From positions 62,001 to 126,000 of the forward strand of contig NC_009615.1 in the NCBI RefSeq assembly GCF_000012845.1: a stretch of DNA of 64,000 nt, in the 5' to 3' direction. Positions 34,001-42,128 of the stretch are shown here, in pieces. A model generated the notes under the pieces. The model was not told the origin of the DNA and made no database searches. It saw only the letters and a list, made by a program, of their open reading frames with translations. Position numbers and translations under genes: made by a program. This DNA is from Parabacteroides distasonis ATCC 8503. GTDB lineage: Bacteria; Bacteroidota; Bacteroidia; Bacteroidales; Tannerellaceae. The first letter of the stretch is position 1. Every line of letters begins with the position of its first letter.

Positions 34001-34234
34001 GCTGAACTTACCATCCAAATCGGTTATCACTCCGTTTGTCGTTCCCTTTACGATAACATTGGCACCGATGACTTCCATTCCTGTTGCGTCTTTCACGGTA
34101 CCAGTGATTCTTTTTGTTTGTTGCATGACTTCCATCGAAGTACTAGGGGCGGCTAACATTTGTGGTATGCCACCTAGCTGGAAGGCCATACATGCGCCTA
34201 AAAACAGCGTCGTTTTCTTAATTGTTGAATTCAT
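31001..34234 (-). CDS. SusC-like TonB-dependent outer-membrane transporter
   Basis: A 1077-residue transporter. After the signal peptide, a carboxypeptidase-D regulatory-like domain appears ([27 protein letters not shown]). A TonB box-like stretch [16 protein letters not shown] follows, then the plug domain with [44 protein letters not shown]. A 22-strand barrel fills the rest, ending in a Phe (YMVGVNIKF). No sigma-factor-binding N-terminal extension is present, so it is a plain SusC without transmembrane anti-sigma signalling. It forms a complex with the SusD-like protein and imports oligosaccharide with TonB energy. A clear promoter lies 150 bases upstream. Confidence 0.96.
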   Translation of the reverse strand: [1077 protein letters not shown]

Positions 34235-34383
34235 TATTTTTTACATTAAATCATATAAGGCTAAACTAAAATTCATTTACTCAATAGGGTCATTAGCGGT
34301 TAACTGCTAAAAACATTAGATTTTCGGTCCTTCCTCATAGGCAATTGTTTTTTGTTGTTAATATGTATTGTTAATTTCTGTCG

Positions 34384-34415
34384 CAAAATTACGTCGGATC
34401 CCAAGTGCGTTCAAA
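34384..34415 (-). promoter_or_regulatory. Promoter of the susC-like operon
   Basis: On the minus strand a TTTG -33 element (34412-34415) and a -7 element TAATTTTG (34384-34391) are separated by exactly 20 bases, a full match to the Bacteroidota consensus. The predicted 5' leader is about 140-150 bases. The rest of the 34235-34598 gap shows no gene. Confidence 0.75.
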
Positions 34416-34598
34416 TACTATTTTATCCAAGAATAATACTTTTTTGCCGGAGTGTATTTTTAACACATCGATGGGGTAGCCGTAGGCATGAAAGCCTTTG
34501 TGACTGGTCGCAAAGATAGATGTGTGAAGGAAAAGAGAAGGGGGGATTTTGTATAGAAATAGGGGGGGATATGTATTTATCCCTGTTAAAAAGGTCTC

Positions 34599-35477
34599 TT
34601 ATACAATGATTTTTGTCTTTTTGTAGTTATCCCGGAACTCTTTGGGAGAGCAGTTTTTCTTTTTCTTAAAGATACGGTTGAAGTTCGAGAGGTTATTGAA
34701 GCCGCAGTCATAACAAATCTCCGCGATGGATCGTTGCGTGTCCACCAGCATGCGGGCGGCGTAACCGATACGGATATCGGTGATATAGTCGGAGAGGGTC
34801 TTCCCGGTCCTCAACTTGAAGAAACGGCTGAAAGCGGAAGGGGCCATACCTACGAGTTCCGCCAGTTGGTTTAGGCGGATATCCTGTTGGTATCGTTCGT
34901 TAATGTAATTTTGTACTTTCTGGATACGACGGCTCTCGGAATGGATATCTGTTATTTTAGCGAATGAGGAGCTGGCCAATACTTTGTAGTTCTCCTCGAC
35001 AGAAAGCTCATATAAGATGGTTAAGAAGTTGATGACCGCATAAAAGCTTTGCTCCTCGGAAACCAGCTTTTCCAGTAAATGGTAAACCTTCAGGATGGAA
35101 GACATCGGGAAACTGATGCCGCATTGGGCTTTCTCCAACATTTTCCGGATACTGTTGAATTGGTTTTTCTCCAATAGATTCTTCCCGAAGAGATCGGGAG
35201 AGAACTGGATCGTGATCTCATGGATCAAAGGCGATTTACATGCGTTCTGCTCCCAGACATGCTCCAGTTCTTTCCCGGTTATCAATACTAACTCGTATTC
35301 TCCGATCACTTCCGCAGAGTCACCGACCACACGCCTTACCCCCGGAGCGTGCTCAATGAAATTGAGCTCGTACTCCGAGTGGCAATGGATCGGATAGGTA
35401 AATTCTGTCTTACGCCGGTCTACGATGTAAAAGCAGTCCTTTTCCGATAGTGGGGTTATCTCGCGGATAATGTCCAT
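34599..35477 (-). CDS. AraC family regulator of the alpha-galactoside locus
   Basis: A 292-residue regulator. The N-terminal cupin sensing domain contains FTYPIHCHSEYELNFIEHAPGVRRVVG. The C-terminal AraC DNA-binding domain has two helix-turn-helix units: RLNQLAELVGMAPSAFSRFFKLRTGKTLSDYITDIR and RSIAEICYDCGFNNLSNFNRIFKKKKNCSPKEFR. It is 18 bases downstream of the GH36 gene and upstream of susC on the same strand, so it is probably co-transcribed with GH36 and activates the locus in response to a sugar. The inducer is unknown. This is the only regulator visible in the locus. Confidence 0.9.
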   Translation of the reverse strand: MDIIREITPLSEKDCFYIVDRRKTEFTYPIHCHSEYELNFIEHAPGVRRVVGDSAEVIGEYELVLITGKELEHVWEQNACKSPLIHEITIQFSPDLFGKNLLEKNQFNSIRKMLEKAQCGISFPMSSILKVYHLLEKLVSEEQSFYAVINFLTILYELSVEENYKVLASSSFAKITDIHSESRRIQKVQNYINERYQQDIRLNQLAELVGMAPSAFSRFFKLRTGKTLSDYITDIRIGYAARMLVDTQRSIAEICYDCGFNNLSNFNRIFKKKKNCSPKEFRDNYKKTKIIV

Positions 35478-35495
35478 TCTCTGTTGACAATTTAG

Positions 35496-37694
35496 TTAGT
35501 GAGCCTCGGTCAGCTCTATGACCTTGCTATGGGCATGAGCCGTAGAGAACACGTTCATTCCTATTTTCATCAAGAAATCTCCGCTGAAGGTACCTCCGTC
35601 GGTAACCAAGGTCGATTTCTGGCCCGGCATGAGGTTTATCTCTTGTACCTTATATTTCTTATTCGGGTCCAATCCTTGTAGCTTTACGGGGAAAGTCTTT
35701 TCTCCGAAGCGAGGGTGGATATCATAAGCGAATAGGACGGATTTGCTTTTTGCCTTATCCACGTACATCACGGATGAATGGTTGGTATCGTAAGGGGAGA
35801 CTAGACGGTACAGATCGCCGTCGAGGATCGTGCCCTTTAGACGTTTGTAGTTGGCAACTGCTTCTTGGCAGTATTTCATCTCGTCATCGTTCATTTCCTT
35901 CAAGCTGATATCGAAGCCCATCTTACACATCATGGCCACGTCGGTACGGAACTTGATGGAGGTATTCTTGTTCCAGCTAGTCACGTGGGCGCACATTGCC
36001 TTTGCCGGGAAGAACTGGGAGAATCCCCATTGGATATACAAACGCTCGATCGGATCGGTGTTGTCGCTGCACCAGAATTCCGTGAAATATTTCAATGCCT
36101 CGTAATCACAGCGGGCACCCCCACCGGAGCAAAGCATGATCGGTAGGTGAGGGTATTTCTCGGCTACCCGTTTGAATACGTTATAGACACCTCGTACATG
36201 GTCGATATACAATTGATTCTGCTTCTCTTTAAGATAGGGGGAATAGACATTGGTAATCGGGCTGTTGCAATCCCATTTGAAGAAAGCCAGATCCGGATTC
36301 TCGATCATGATATTATCCACCACGCTGAATACATAATCCTGTACTTTCGGGTTACTTAAGTCCAAGACAAGTTGATTGCGGTAGTAATAAGTCTCACGAT
36401 TCGGTAGATGGATCGCCCAATCCGGGTGTTTCTCGAAAAGTTCGCTCTTGGGGTTTACCATCTCCGGCTCGATCCAGATACCGAATTTCACGCCGGCATC
36501 TTTAGCGGTCTGCACCAGATGAGGAATGCCGTTCGGCAACTTATCGTGTGTAACCTCCCAATCGCCCAATCCGGCCTTATCGTTTTGACGAGGGTATTTA
36601 TTAGCGAACCAACCATCGTCCAGCAAGAACATATCTACACCTAGGTGCTTGGCTTCTTTCATTAATTCCTCCAATTTCTTCTCGTTGAAATTGAAACCGG
36701 TCGATTCCCAGTTGTTCAGTAGGGTAAGGCGATCGCCTTTACCATCCTTGATCTGGTAATTACGTGCCCAATCATGGATATCACGACTGGCTTTTCCGGT
36801 TCCTTGATTACTCAATGTAAAGATAAACTCAGGAGTGACGAACCATTCGTTCGGTTTCAATTCATAGGCGGACGCATAGGGATTGATGCCGGAGATGACA
36901 CGAAGGTTACCGGCGTTGTCCACCTCGAACGTAAAGCGGTAGTTTCCAGTCCAACCGATCGTTCCCATTAAAACATCTCCTGTATTCTCACTGGCCGGGG
37001 CACCTAATCCAATCTCAAAAAACGGGTAAGCGTGCATAGCGGCACGGGAGCCTAGTTTCGTATCGATAATCTTTTTCCCGAATTTCAAGTCTTGGCTGCT
37101 CATCTGTACTTCCTTGGCCCAGTCACCGCTAAACTCGGTCAATACATAGCGAGGACTCTCGAAATAAAGCATATTGGAAGCGTATTGGGTAATCGTGACC
37201 GGTTTTTTCTCCATATGACGAATCTCAGTCCAAGCCTTGATCACGTTTTCTTTAGCGAAGGTTACATAATGTAATTTAGCCTCCACTGGGTATACATCGT
37301 CTTTCAGGGAGATAATTGTCTCCGTAACGTTATTGTCTAGTTTCTTAGATTCGCTGGAAACATACTTGAATATGCTAGTCATGTTTCCGTCGTTATGCTG
37401 GATGGCGAAAGCCGGTTCGAAATAATCTTCCGCTCCTGAGCAAGGATATACTTCCCATCCACGGGTTGATACGCTGCCATCCGTTCCGGCTTGGATATTC
37501 CATGAGAGGTTCTCAAATTCGGATTCGTTTACTAATTTATTTCCCAGATAAGTTTGGTAGAGCCGTCCGTTGGGGGCTACTTGTAAAATCAAGTCCGTCT
37601 CGTTGGTCGAGATTAAGATCATCTTTTGATCGGCGGCTTTTACGAATGGCAAACAAAAGCACAAAAGGATAACTGTAAGTAATAGATTTTTCAT
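35496..37694 (-). CDS. GH36 alpha-galactosidase
   Basis: A 732-residue secreted or periplasmic enzyme with a signal peptide (MKNLLLTVILLCFCLPFVKA). It has the three-part GH36 layout: an N-terminal beta-supersandwich, a TIM barrel and a C-terminal beta domain. The nucleophile is Asp475 in FFKWDCN and the acid/base is Asp544 in WCSDNTDPIERL, a spacing very close to that of well-studied bacterial GH36 enzymes. LNNWESTGFNFNEKKLEELMKEAKHLGVDMFLLDDGWF and GLWIEPEMV-like segments also fit. It would release alpha-linked galactose from raffinose-, melibiose- or galactomannan-type glycans. It lies upstream of the AraC gene in the same direction. Confidence 0.94.
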   Translation of the reverse strand: MKNLLLTVILLCFCLPFVKAADQKMILISTNETDLILQVAPNGRLYQTYLGNKLVNESEFENLSWNIQAGTDGSVSTRGWEVYPCSGAEDYFEPAFAIQHNDGNMTSIFKYVSSESKKLDNNVTETIISLKDDVYPVEAKLHYVTFAKENVIKAWTEIRHMEKKPVTITQYASNMLYFESPRYVLTEFSGDWAKEVQMSSQDLKFGKKIIDTKLGSRAAMHAYPFFEIGLGAPASENTGDVLMGTIGWTGNYRFTFEVDNAGNLRVISGINPYASAYELKPNEWFVTPEFIFTLSNQGTGKASRDIHDWARNYQIKDGKGDRLTLLNNWESTGFNFNEKKLEELMKEAKHLGVDMFLLDDGWFANKYPRQNDKAGLGDWEVTHDKLPNGIPHLVQTAKDAGVKFGIWIEPEMVNPKSELFEKHPDWAIHLPNRETYYYRNQLVLDLSNPKVQDYVFSVVDNIMIENPDLAFFKWDCNSPITNVYSPYLKEKQNQLYIDHVRGVYNVFKRVAEKYPHLPIMLCSGGGARCDYEALKYFTEFWCSDNTDPIERLYIQWGFSQFFPAKAMCAHVTSWNKNTSIKFRTDVAMMCKMGFDISLKEMNDDEMKYCQEAVANYKRLKGTILDGDLYRLVSPYDTNHSSVMYVDKAKSKSVLFAYDIHPRFGEKTFPVKLQGLDPNKKYKVQEINLMPGQKSTLVTDGGTFSGDFLMKIGMNVFSTAHAHSKVIELTEAH

Positions 37695-37718
37695 GGTAAA
37701 TTATTTGAATGTGTAAAT

Positions 37719-37750
37719 AGTAGAGACGTAGCGTGCCACGCCTCTACTAG
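37719..37750 (-). terminator. REP-like palindrome and candidate guaB terminator (copy 2)
   Basis: TAGTAGAG (37719-37726) pairs with CTCTACTA (37743-37750), extended by a further imperfect ACG/CGC. Its core GAGACG...GTGCC...CTCTAC resembles the element at 614-640 in inverted orientation. It lies just after the guaB stop and could end that transcript. Confidence 0.6.
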
Positions 37751-37764
37751 AATACATATTGTAA

Positions 37765-39258
37765 TTAATTCTGCTCTTTCAGGATCACGTCGTGAGCGCC
37801 ACCCTCAACGATACTTGTAGAGGAGACAAGCGTGATCTTGGCATGCTGCTGCAACTCTTGGATAGAGATGGAACCGCAGCTACACATCGTAGCGATCATC
37901 TTACCCAATGTTACGTTTAAATTATCTTTCAATTTTCCGGCATACGGTACATAGCTGTCCACGCCTTCCTCGAATTTCAAGGACTCGTTTCCACCCATGT
38001 CATAGCGCTGCCAGTTCTTCGCACGGTTAGATCCCTCACCCCAATACTCCTTCACGAAGTTGTTTCCGATTTTCATCTTCTTCGTAGGAGACTCGTCGAA
38101 GCGGGCGAAATAACGGCCCATCATCAGGAAGTCGGCACCCATAGCCAACGCTAATACCATATGGTAATCGTGTACCAAGCCACCATCGCTACAGATAGGG
38201 ATATAAACGCCGTGTCTCTTGAAATACTCGTCACGAGCTTTCGCTACGTCGATCAAGGCGGTAGCCTGTCCGCGACCGATACCTTTCTGCTCACGGGTGA
38301 TACAGATGGAACCACCACCGATACCTACCTTGATGAAATCCGCTCCGGCGTCAGCCAAGTAGTTGAAACCATCTTGGTCAACCACGTTTCCGGCACCAAC
38401 CAGTACCTTGTCTCCGTAGGTATCCTTGATCCAGTGCAAGGTCTCGTACTGCCATTCGGAATAGCCGTCGGAAGAGTCGATACACAATACGTCAACGCCA
38501 GCCTCTACCAATGCCGGAACACGTTCCTTATAGTCGCGGGTGTTGATACCGGCACCTACTAATAATTTCTTATCTCCGCCGGATAACTCTTTCGGATTCT
38601 CACGGTGGCTATCGTAGTCCTTGCGGAATACGAAGTATTGAAGCTTCTGATCCTTGTCGATGATTGGCAATGTATTCAACTTATGATCCCAGATAATCTG
38701 GTTCGCCTCTTTCAAGGTCATGCCTAGCTCGCCAACGATTAGTTTAGCGAACGGGGTCATGAAATCTTTCACTTTCATGTCGATCGGGTCTTTGCCTTCA
38801 CGGTAATCGCGACTGGTTACCATACCTAGCAATTTGCCGTTAGGCGTACCATCATCTGTCACACCAATCGTAGAATGTTCTGTCCGGCGGACTAGCTCAA
38901 GCACGTCGGCCAAGGTATTCTCGGGCGTAAGGTTAGAGTCGCTGATAACAAATCCGGCCTTGAATTTCTTTACTTTGCGAACCATATCCGCTTGGCTCTC
39001 GATCGGTTGCGAGCCGAAGATGAAGGAAAGTCCTCCGTTGCGAGCCAACTCGATTGCCAGTTTAGGGCCGGAAACCGATTGCATGATCGCGGAAACGAAA
39101 GGAATATTTAATTCAATAGCGGATTTCTCGCCAGACTTGAATTTCACAAGCGGCGTTTTCAATGAAACGTTTGCGGGAATACATTCTTTGGTGGTTAAAC
39201 CGGGAATAAGTAAATACTCACCAAATGTTCTCGATACATCGTTTAAGTAGATTGCCAT
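37765..39258 (-). CDS. guaB: IMP dehydrogenase
   Basis: A 497-residue enzyme of the IMPDH/GMP reductase barrel family that converts IMP to XMP, the first committed step in GMP synthesis. The substrate/catalytic loop is [25 protein letters not shown], with the active-site Cys in GSICITR. Two CBS modules are inserted, approximately residues 100-215 ([22 protein letters not shown] and [22 protein letters not shown]). The phosphate loop [37 protein letters not shown] is present. It has its own -7 element upstream and stands alone. Confidence 0.93.
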   Translation of the reverse strand: MAIYLNDVSRTFGEYLLIPGLTTKECIPANVSLKTPLVKFKSGEKSAIELNIPFVSAIMQSVSGPKLAIELARNGGLSFIFGSQPIESQADMVRKVKKFKAGFVISDSNLTPENTLADVLELVRRTEHSTIGVTDDGTPNGKLLGMVTSRDYREGKDPIDMKVKDFMTPFAKLIVGELGMTLKEANQIIWDHKLNTLPIIDKDQKLQYFVFRKDYDSHRENPKELSGGDKKLLVGAGINTRDYKERVPALVEAGVDVLCIDSSDGYSEWQYETLHWIKDTYGDKVLVGAGNVVDQDGFNYLADAGADFIKVGIGGGSICITREQKGIGRGQATALIDVAKARDEYFKRHGVYIPICSDGGLVHDYHMVLALAMGADFLMMGRYFARFDESPTKKMKIGNNFVKEYWGEGSNRAKNWQRYDMGGNESLKFEEGVDSYVPYAGKLKDNLNVTLGKMIATMCSCGSISIQELQQHAKITLVSSTSIVEGGAHDVILKEQN

Positions 39259-39296
39259 AAGATTTTATATTTACAGGATGAGTTTTTTTAATTGCG

Positions 39297-39304
39297 CAAA
39301 AGTA
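39297..39304 (-). promoter_or_regulatory. -7 element of the guaB promoter
   Basis: On the minus strand TACTTTTG matches TAnnTTTG 39 bases before the guaB start. No -33 element is obvious. Confidence 0.5.
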
Positions 39305-39418
39305 GCGATTTCTGTTCATATATGAATCACATGTTTACATGAAATGTTCGAAATATGCGTCACGCAACATTTATAGTTATGGATTTGTTATTAATGTAGA
39401 TTTAAAAAGGAGGAAAAT

Positions 39419-40132
39419 ATGAGAGTTGTAGTTGATAAGGCTCAATCCAGAGGGTATGCGAATCACGGTTGGTTGAAAACACATCACACGTTTAGCTTTG
39501 CTAATTATTACAATCCGGAAAGGGTTCATTTCGGGATGCTACGTGTATTGAATGATGATTCCGTGGCGCCGGGTGAGGGATTCGATATGCATCCACATAA
39601 GAATATGGAGGTTATCTCCATCCCGTTAAAGGGATATTTACGCCATGGGGATAGCATAAAGAATAGCGAGGTGATTACGCCGGGAGATATTCAGGTGATG
39701 AGCGCCGGTACCGGTATCGTGCATAGCGAGTTCAACGACAGCGGTAATGAACAATTGGAGTTCTTGCAAATATGGGTATTTCCCCGTGAGGAGAATACCA
39801 AGCCTCATTATGCCAGTTATGACGTGCGTCCGGTTACTTCGGAAAAGAATAAGTTGTCCTTGATCATCGCTCCGGACGGTAGCGCTCCTGCGTCGATCAA
39901 CCAAGACGCTTGGTTCTCTTTAGGAAACCTAGATGCCGGTCAAGTAAAAGAGTACAAGCTACATAGTAAAAATAATGGAGTTTATTTATTCGTGATCGAC
40001 GGAGAGGTGGAGGTAAGTAATACGATCCTGTCTAAGCGTGACGGGGCCGGATTCTGGGAAACCGATAGCATTACGATAGAAGTCTTGAAGCACGCAAAAG
40101 TTCTTTTGATAGAAATTCCGATGATGAAATAA
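39419..40132 (+). CDS. Pirin family bicupin protein
   Basis: A 237-residue two-cupin protein. The first cupin has the metal-binding pattern GFDMHPHKNMEVISIPLKGYLRHGDS and a second histidine in AGTGIVHSEFNDS. It matches the YhhW/pirin family, some members of which oxidise quercetin in vitro. The C-terminal cupin (LHSKNNGVYLFVIDGEVEVSN) lacks metal ligands. It is monocistronic, between the divergent guaB and the convergent M64 peptidase. The physiological substrate is not known. Confidence 0.92.
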   Translation: MRVVVDKAQSRGYANHGWLKTHHTFSFANYYNPERVHFGMLRVLNDDSVAPGEGFDMHPHKNMEVISIPLKGYLRHGDSIKNSEVITPGDIQVMSAGTGIVHSEFNDSGNEQLEFLQIWVFPREENTKPHYASYDVRPVTSEKNKLSLIIAPDGSAPASINQDAWFSLGNLDAGQVKEYKLHSKNNGVYLFVIDGEVEVSNTILSKRDGAGFWETDSITIEVLKHAKVLLIEIPMMK

Positions 40133-40152
40133 ATGTTGATAGGTTAGTGCTG

Positions 40153-40198
40153 GCGGGTATCTTAATAGTTGATGTAACAAAGCTATTAGGGTACCCGC
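40153..40198. terminator. Convergent terminator between pirin and M64 genes
   Basis: Arms GCGGGTA (40153-40159) and TACCCGC (40192-40198) enclose a second stem AATAG/CTATT (40164-40168 with 40183-40187). It can serve both converging genes. Confidence 0.65.
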
Positions 40199-40208
40199 TC
40201 TTTCCTTG

Positions 40209-41504
40209 TTAATGTTTTATCGGTTTATCCGTGAAGTAATCGATCATCTTTAAGATCGCCCGGCTACAAGCTGGACAGAATGGAGCGTAATCACGCATCA
40301 TACAGTGATCCATCGGGCGATAAATGCCTTTAGCGATGTAACCGCCTCCCTCGAATACGCCTGCCTTATCCTTATGGGCGTCATCTAATGGGGTAGGTAT
40401 CGGTGTATTAGTTGGTAGAAGATCTTTCCATTTAGCATCGAAGTTAACCAAGGTCGTGATGTTCGGTTCCCAAGGCTCGTACTTCAAATTATAAAAATCT
40501 TGATAAGCGACCTCGGAACTGAAATATTCATCTGCTAGACCAGCGAAACTATGTCCGAACTCGTGAACGAATACGACCGGGGTACGTGGGTTATCGGCGG
40601 TTCCCATGGCATAAAAATTATACATACCGCCACCACCGTAAGCGTCCGTGTTTACCAAGATGAAGATTGCGTCGCAAGGAGCGTTCCATACGGCGTCACG
40701 TATAGACTTCATATCCGGGGTGGTTAAATAGCGATCTACACCGAATGTATAATAACCGGAATTCAATGCGGTATTCTTGAATATACCTTTACCGGATACA
40801 TCTGTTCCCGATTCTTCCGAAACGGCATCTACCGCCCAAATATTGAAATCTTCCCGGCGAGTGTCATAAGGCGGGGTTTTAAACAATGCCTCCGTAAAAC
40901 GTTTGGCATCAGCTACGAATTTCTCTTGCTCATCCGCCGTATAACCTTCCGCCAAAAATACGAGGTCTACTTTCCCGGAGGAATCCCCGTTATATTGGAT
41001 TTTTGTGATCCGGTTTTCCTTGAGTTTTCCCCGGTCAATAAAAATACTGGCCGGATCAATCTCTTGTTTCAATAAAAGATGGAACTGCATGTCGGCCTTG
41101 TCTCTTGCCGTAATCTCAATGATGACAGGAGCTTTCGGATAGGGGATAGAGATGCTATTTGTCCAAGATTGTGTCTCGGTCTTCGCTTGCTCCGTACTTC
41201 TCCATTCTTCGAATAACGTATTGAATCCTCGTGAGTAGATCAACTCTTTACCGGCTTTATCATATACATTAATATAATACCCTCCATAACCAAACGGATC
41301 GATCAAGTTTTTGACCGGCCCTGCCCAGACGGGTTCTTCCCGGAGTTGTTGTATAGCGGCGGCTTGGAAATCCCAATTCCCGCTCAATGCGAAATCAATC
41401 CGGAGACTTTTCTTCGTGAAGTGTTTTTCAAAATTAGTTTGTGCCAGACAAGTGAAACTGAAAAGAATGGCGAATAATAATAATAAGGTTATTCTTGCTC
41501 TCAT
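40209..41504 (-). CDS. M64 (IgA) peptidase family protein
   Basis: About 431 residues from the ATG at 41502-41504, which gives a clear signal peptide (ARITLLLLFAILFSFTCLA); the open frame reaches back to 41531. The C-terminal peptidase domain has the zinc motif VFVHEFGHSFAGLADEYFSSE (HExxHxxxGLxDEY), a hallmark of family M64. An N-terminal beta-sandwich domain precedes it. The first characterised M64 member cleaves human IgA in Clostridium ramosum, but this does not show the substrate here. The C-terminus has MRDYAPFCPACSRAI, a possible extra metal site. It is divergent from the NimA-like gene. Confidence 0.9.
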   Translation of the reverse strand: MRARITLLLLFAILFSFTCLAQTNFEKHFTKKSLRIDFALSGNWDFQAAAIQQLREEPVWAGPVKNLIDPFGYGGYYINVYDKAGKELIYSRGFNTLFEEWRSTEQAKTETQSWTNSISIPYPKAPVIIEITARDKADMQFHLLLKQEIDPASIFIDRGKLKENRITKIQYNGDSSGKVDLVFLAEGYTADEQEKFVADAKRFTEALFKTPPYDTRREDFNIWAVDAVSEESGTDVSGKGIFKNTALNSGYYTFGVDRYLTTPDMKSIRDAVWNAPCDAIFILVNTDAYGGGGMYNFYAMGTADNPRTPVVFVHEFGHSFAGLADEYFSSEVAYQDFYNLKYEPWEPNITTLVNFDAKWKDLLPTNTPIPTPLDDAHKDKAGVFEGGGYIAKGIYRPMDHCMMRDYAPFCPACSRAILKMIDYFTDKPIKH

Positions 41505-41541
41505 AGATCTATAATATTTATCATGTGTCAACTTTATGACG

Positions 41542-41570
41542 CAAATGTATATTATTTTTTTATAGATTTG
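41542..41570. promoter_or_regulatory. Back-to-back -7 elements of the M64 and NimA-like genes
   Basis: TACATTTG on the minus strand (41542-41549) faces the M64 gene, and TAGATTTG on the plus strand (41563-41570) faces the NimA-like gene. The two promoters therefore occupy the same short AT-rich spacer and may compete. Confidence 0.55.
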
Positions 41571-41613
41571 CCACGATTAGTGTATTATACTCGTTTATAA
41601 ATAAATTAGACCT

Positions 41614-42090
41614 ATGTTTAGAGAGATCAGACGAAAAGACCGGATTTTGGATAATGAGTTGGCAATTCGTTTATTGGAGGAGGCGGAATATGGTTTTTTG
41701 GCCATGTCGGGGATAAATGGGTATGGGTATGGAATCCCGATCAATTATGTAAAGGAAGGGGATTCTATTTATTTCCATTGCGCTCCGGAAGGGTATAAGC
41801 TGGAATGTCTACGAGAAAACCCGAAAGTGAGTTTCACGGTAGTTGGCGCTACACAAATCGTTCCGGGAAAATTCACGACAGGTTACGAGAGCACTATCGC
41901 TTTTGGAGAGATACATTTGGATTTGCCGGAAGAAGAGCGTCGGTATGCCTTGCGGCTACTCGTGAATAAATATTCATCGGCGTTTAAGGAGATCGGCGAA
42001 AAGTATATTGAGAAATCTTTTTACCGGACTAATATCTTACGTCTAGATATCTCGCATATCTCGGGAAAGTGTAAACGATTGTCTCAATAG
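41614..42090 (+). CDS. NimA-like pyridoxamine-phosphate-oxidase-fold protein
   Basis: A 158-residue split-barrel flavoprotein. Family pattern: FREIRRKDRILDNELAIRLLEEAEYGFLAMSG at the start, YGIPINYVKEGDSIYFHCAPEGYKLECLRENPKVSF in the middle, and YESTIAFGEIHL later. This is close to the Nim (5-nitroimidazole reductase) group, but most genomic members are housekeeping FMN- or haem-binding proteins, so drug resistance should not be assumed. The histidine in FHCAPEG is the position that in Nim proteins attaches pyruvate. It is monocistronic and followed by a strong terminator. Confidence 0.88.
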   Translation: MFREIRRKDRILDNELAIRLLEEAEYGFLAMSGINGYGYGIPINYVKEGDSIYFHCAPEGYKLECLRENPKVSFTVVGATQIVPGKFTTGYESTIAFGEIHLDLPEEERRYALRLLVNKYSSAFKEIGEKYIEKSFYRTNILRLDISHISGKCKRLSQ

Positions 42091-42093
42091 TAT

Positions 42094-42120
42094 AAGAAAG
42101 GGGGCCTAGCCCCCTTTCTT
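42094..42120. terminator. Bidirectional terminator
   Basis: AAGAAAGGGGG (42094-42104) and CCCCCTTTCTT (42110-42120) form an 11-bp perfect stem around a CCTAG loop, between the converging NimA-like and peroxiredoxin genes. Confidence 0.85.
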
Positions 42121-42128
42121 GCAATATA

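Noticed and set aside
41614..42090. 5-nitroimidazole resistance gene
   Set aside because: Family resemblance only; most chromosomal homologues are not resistance genes, and no insertion-sequence promoter is nearby.
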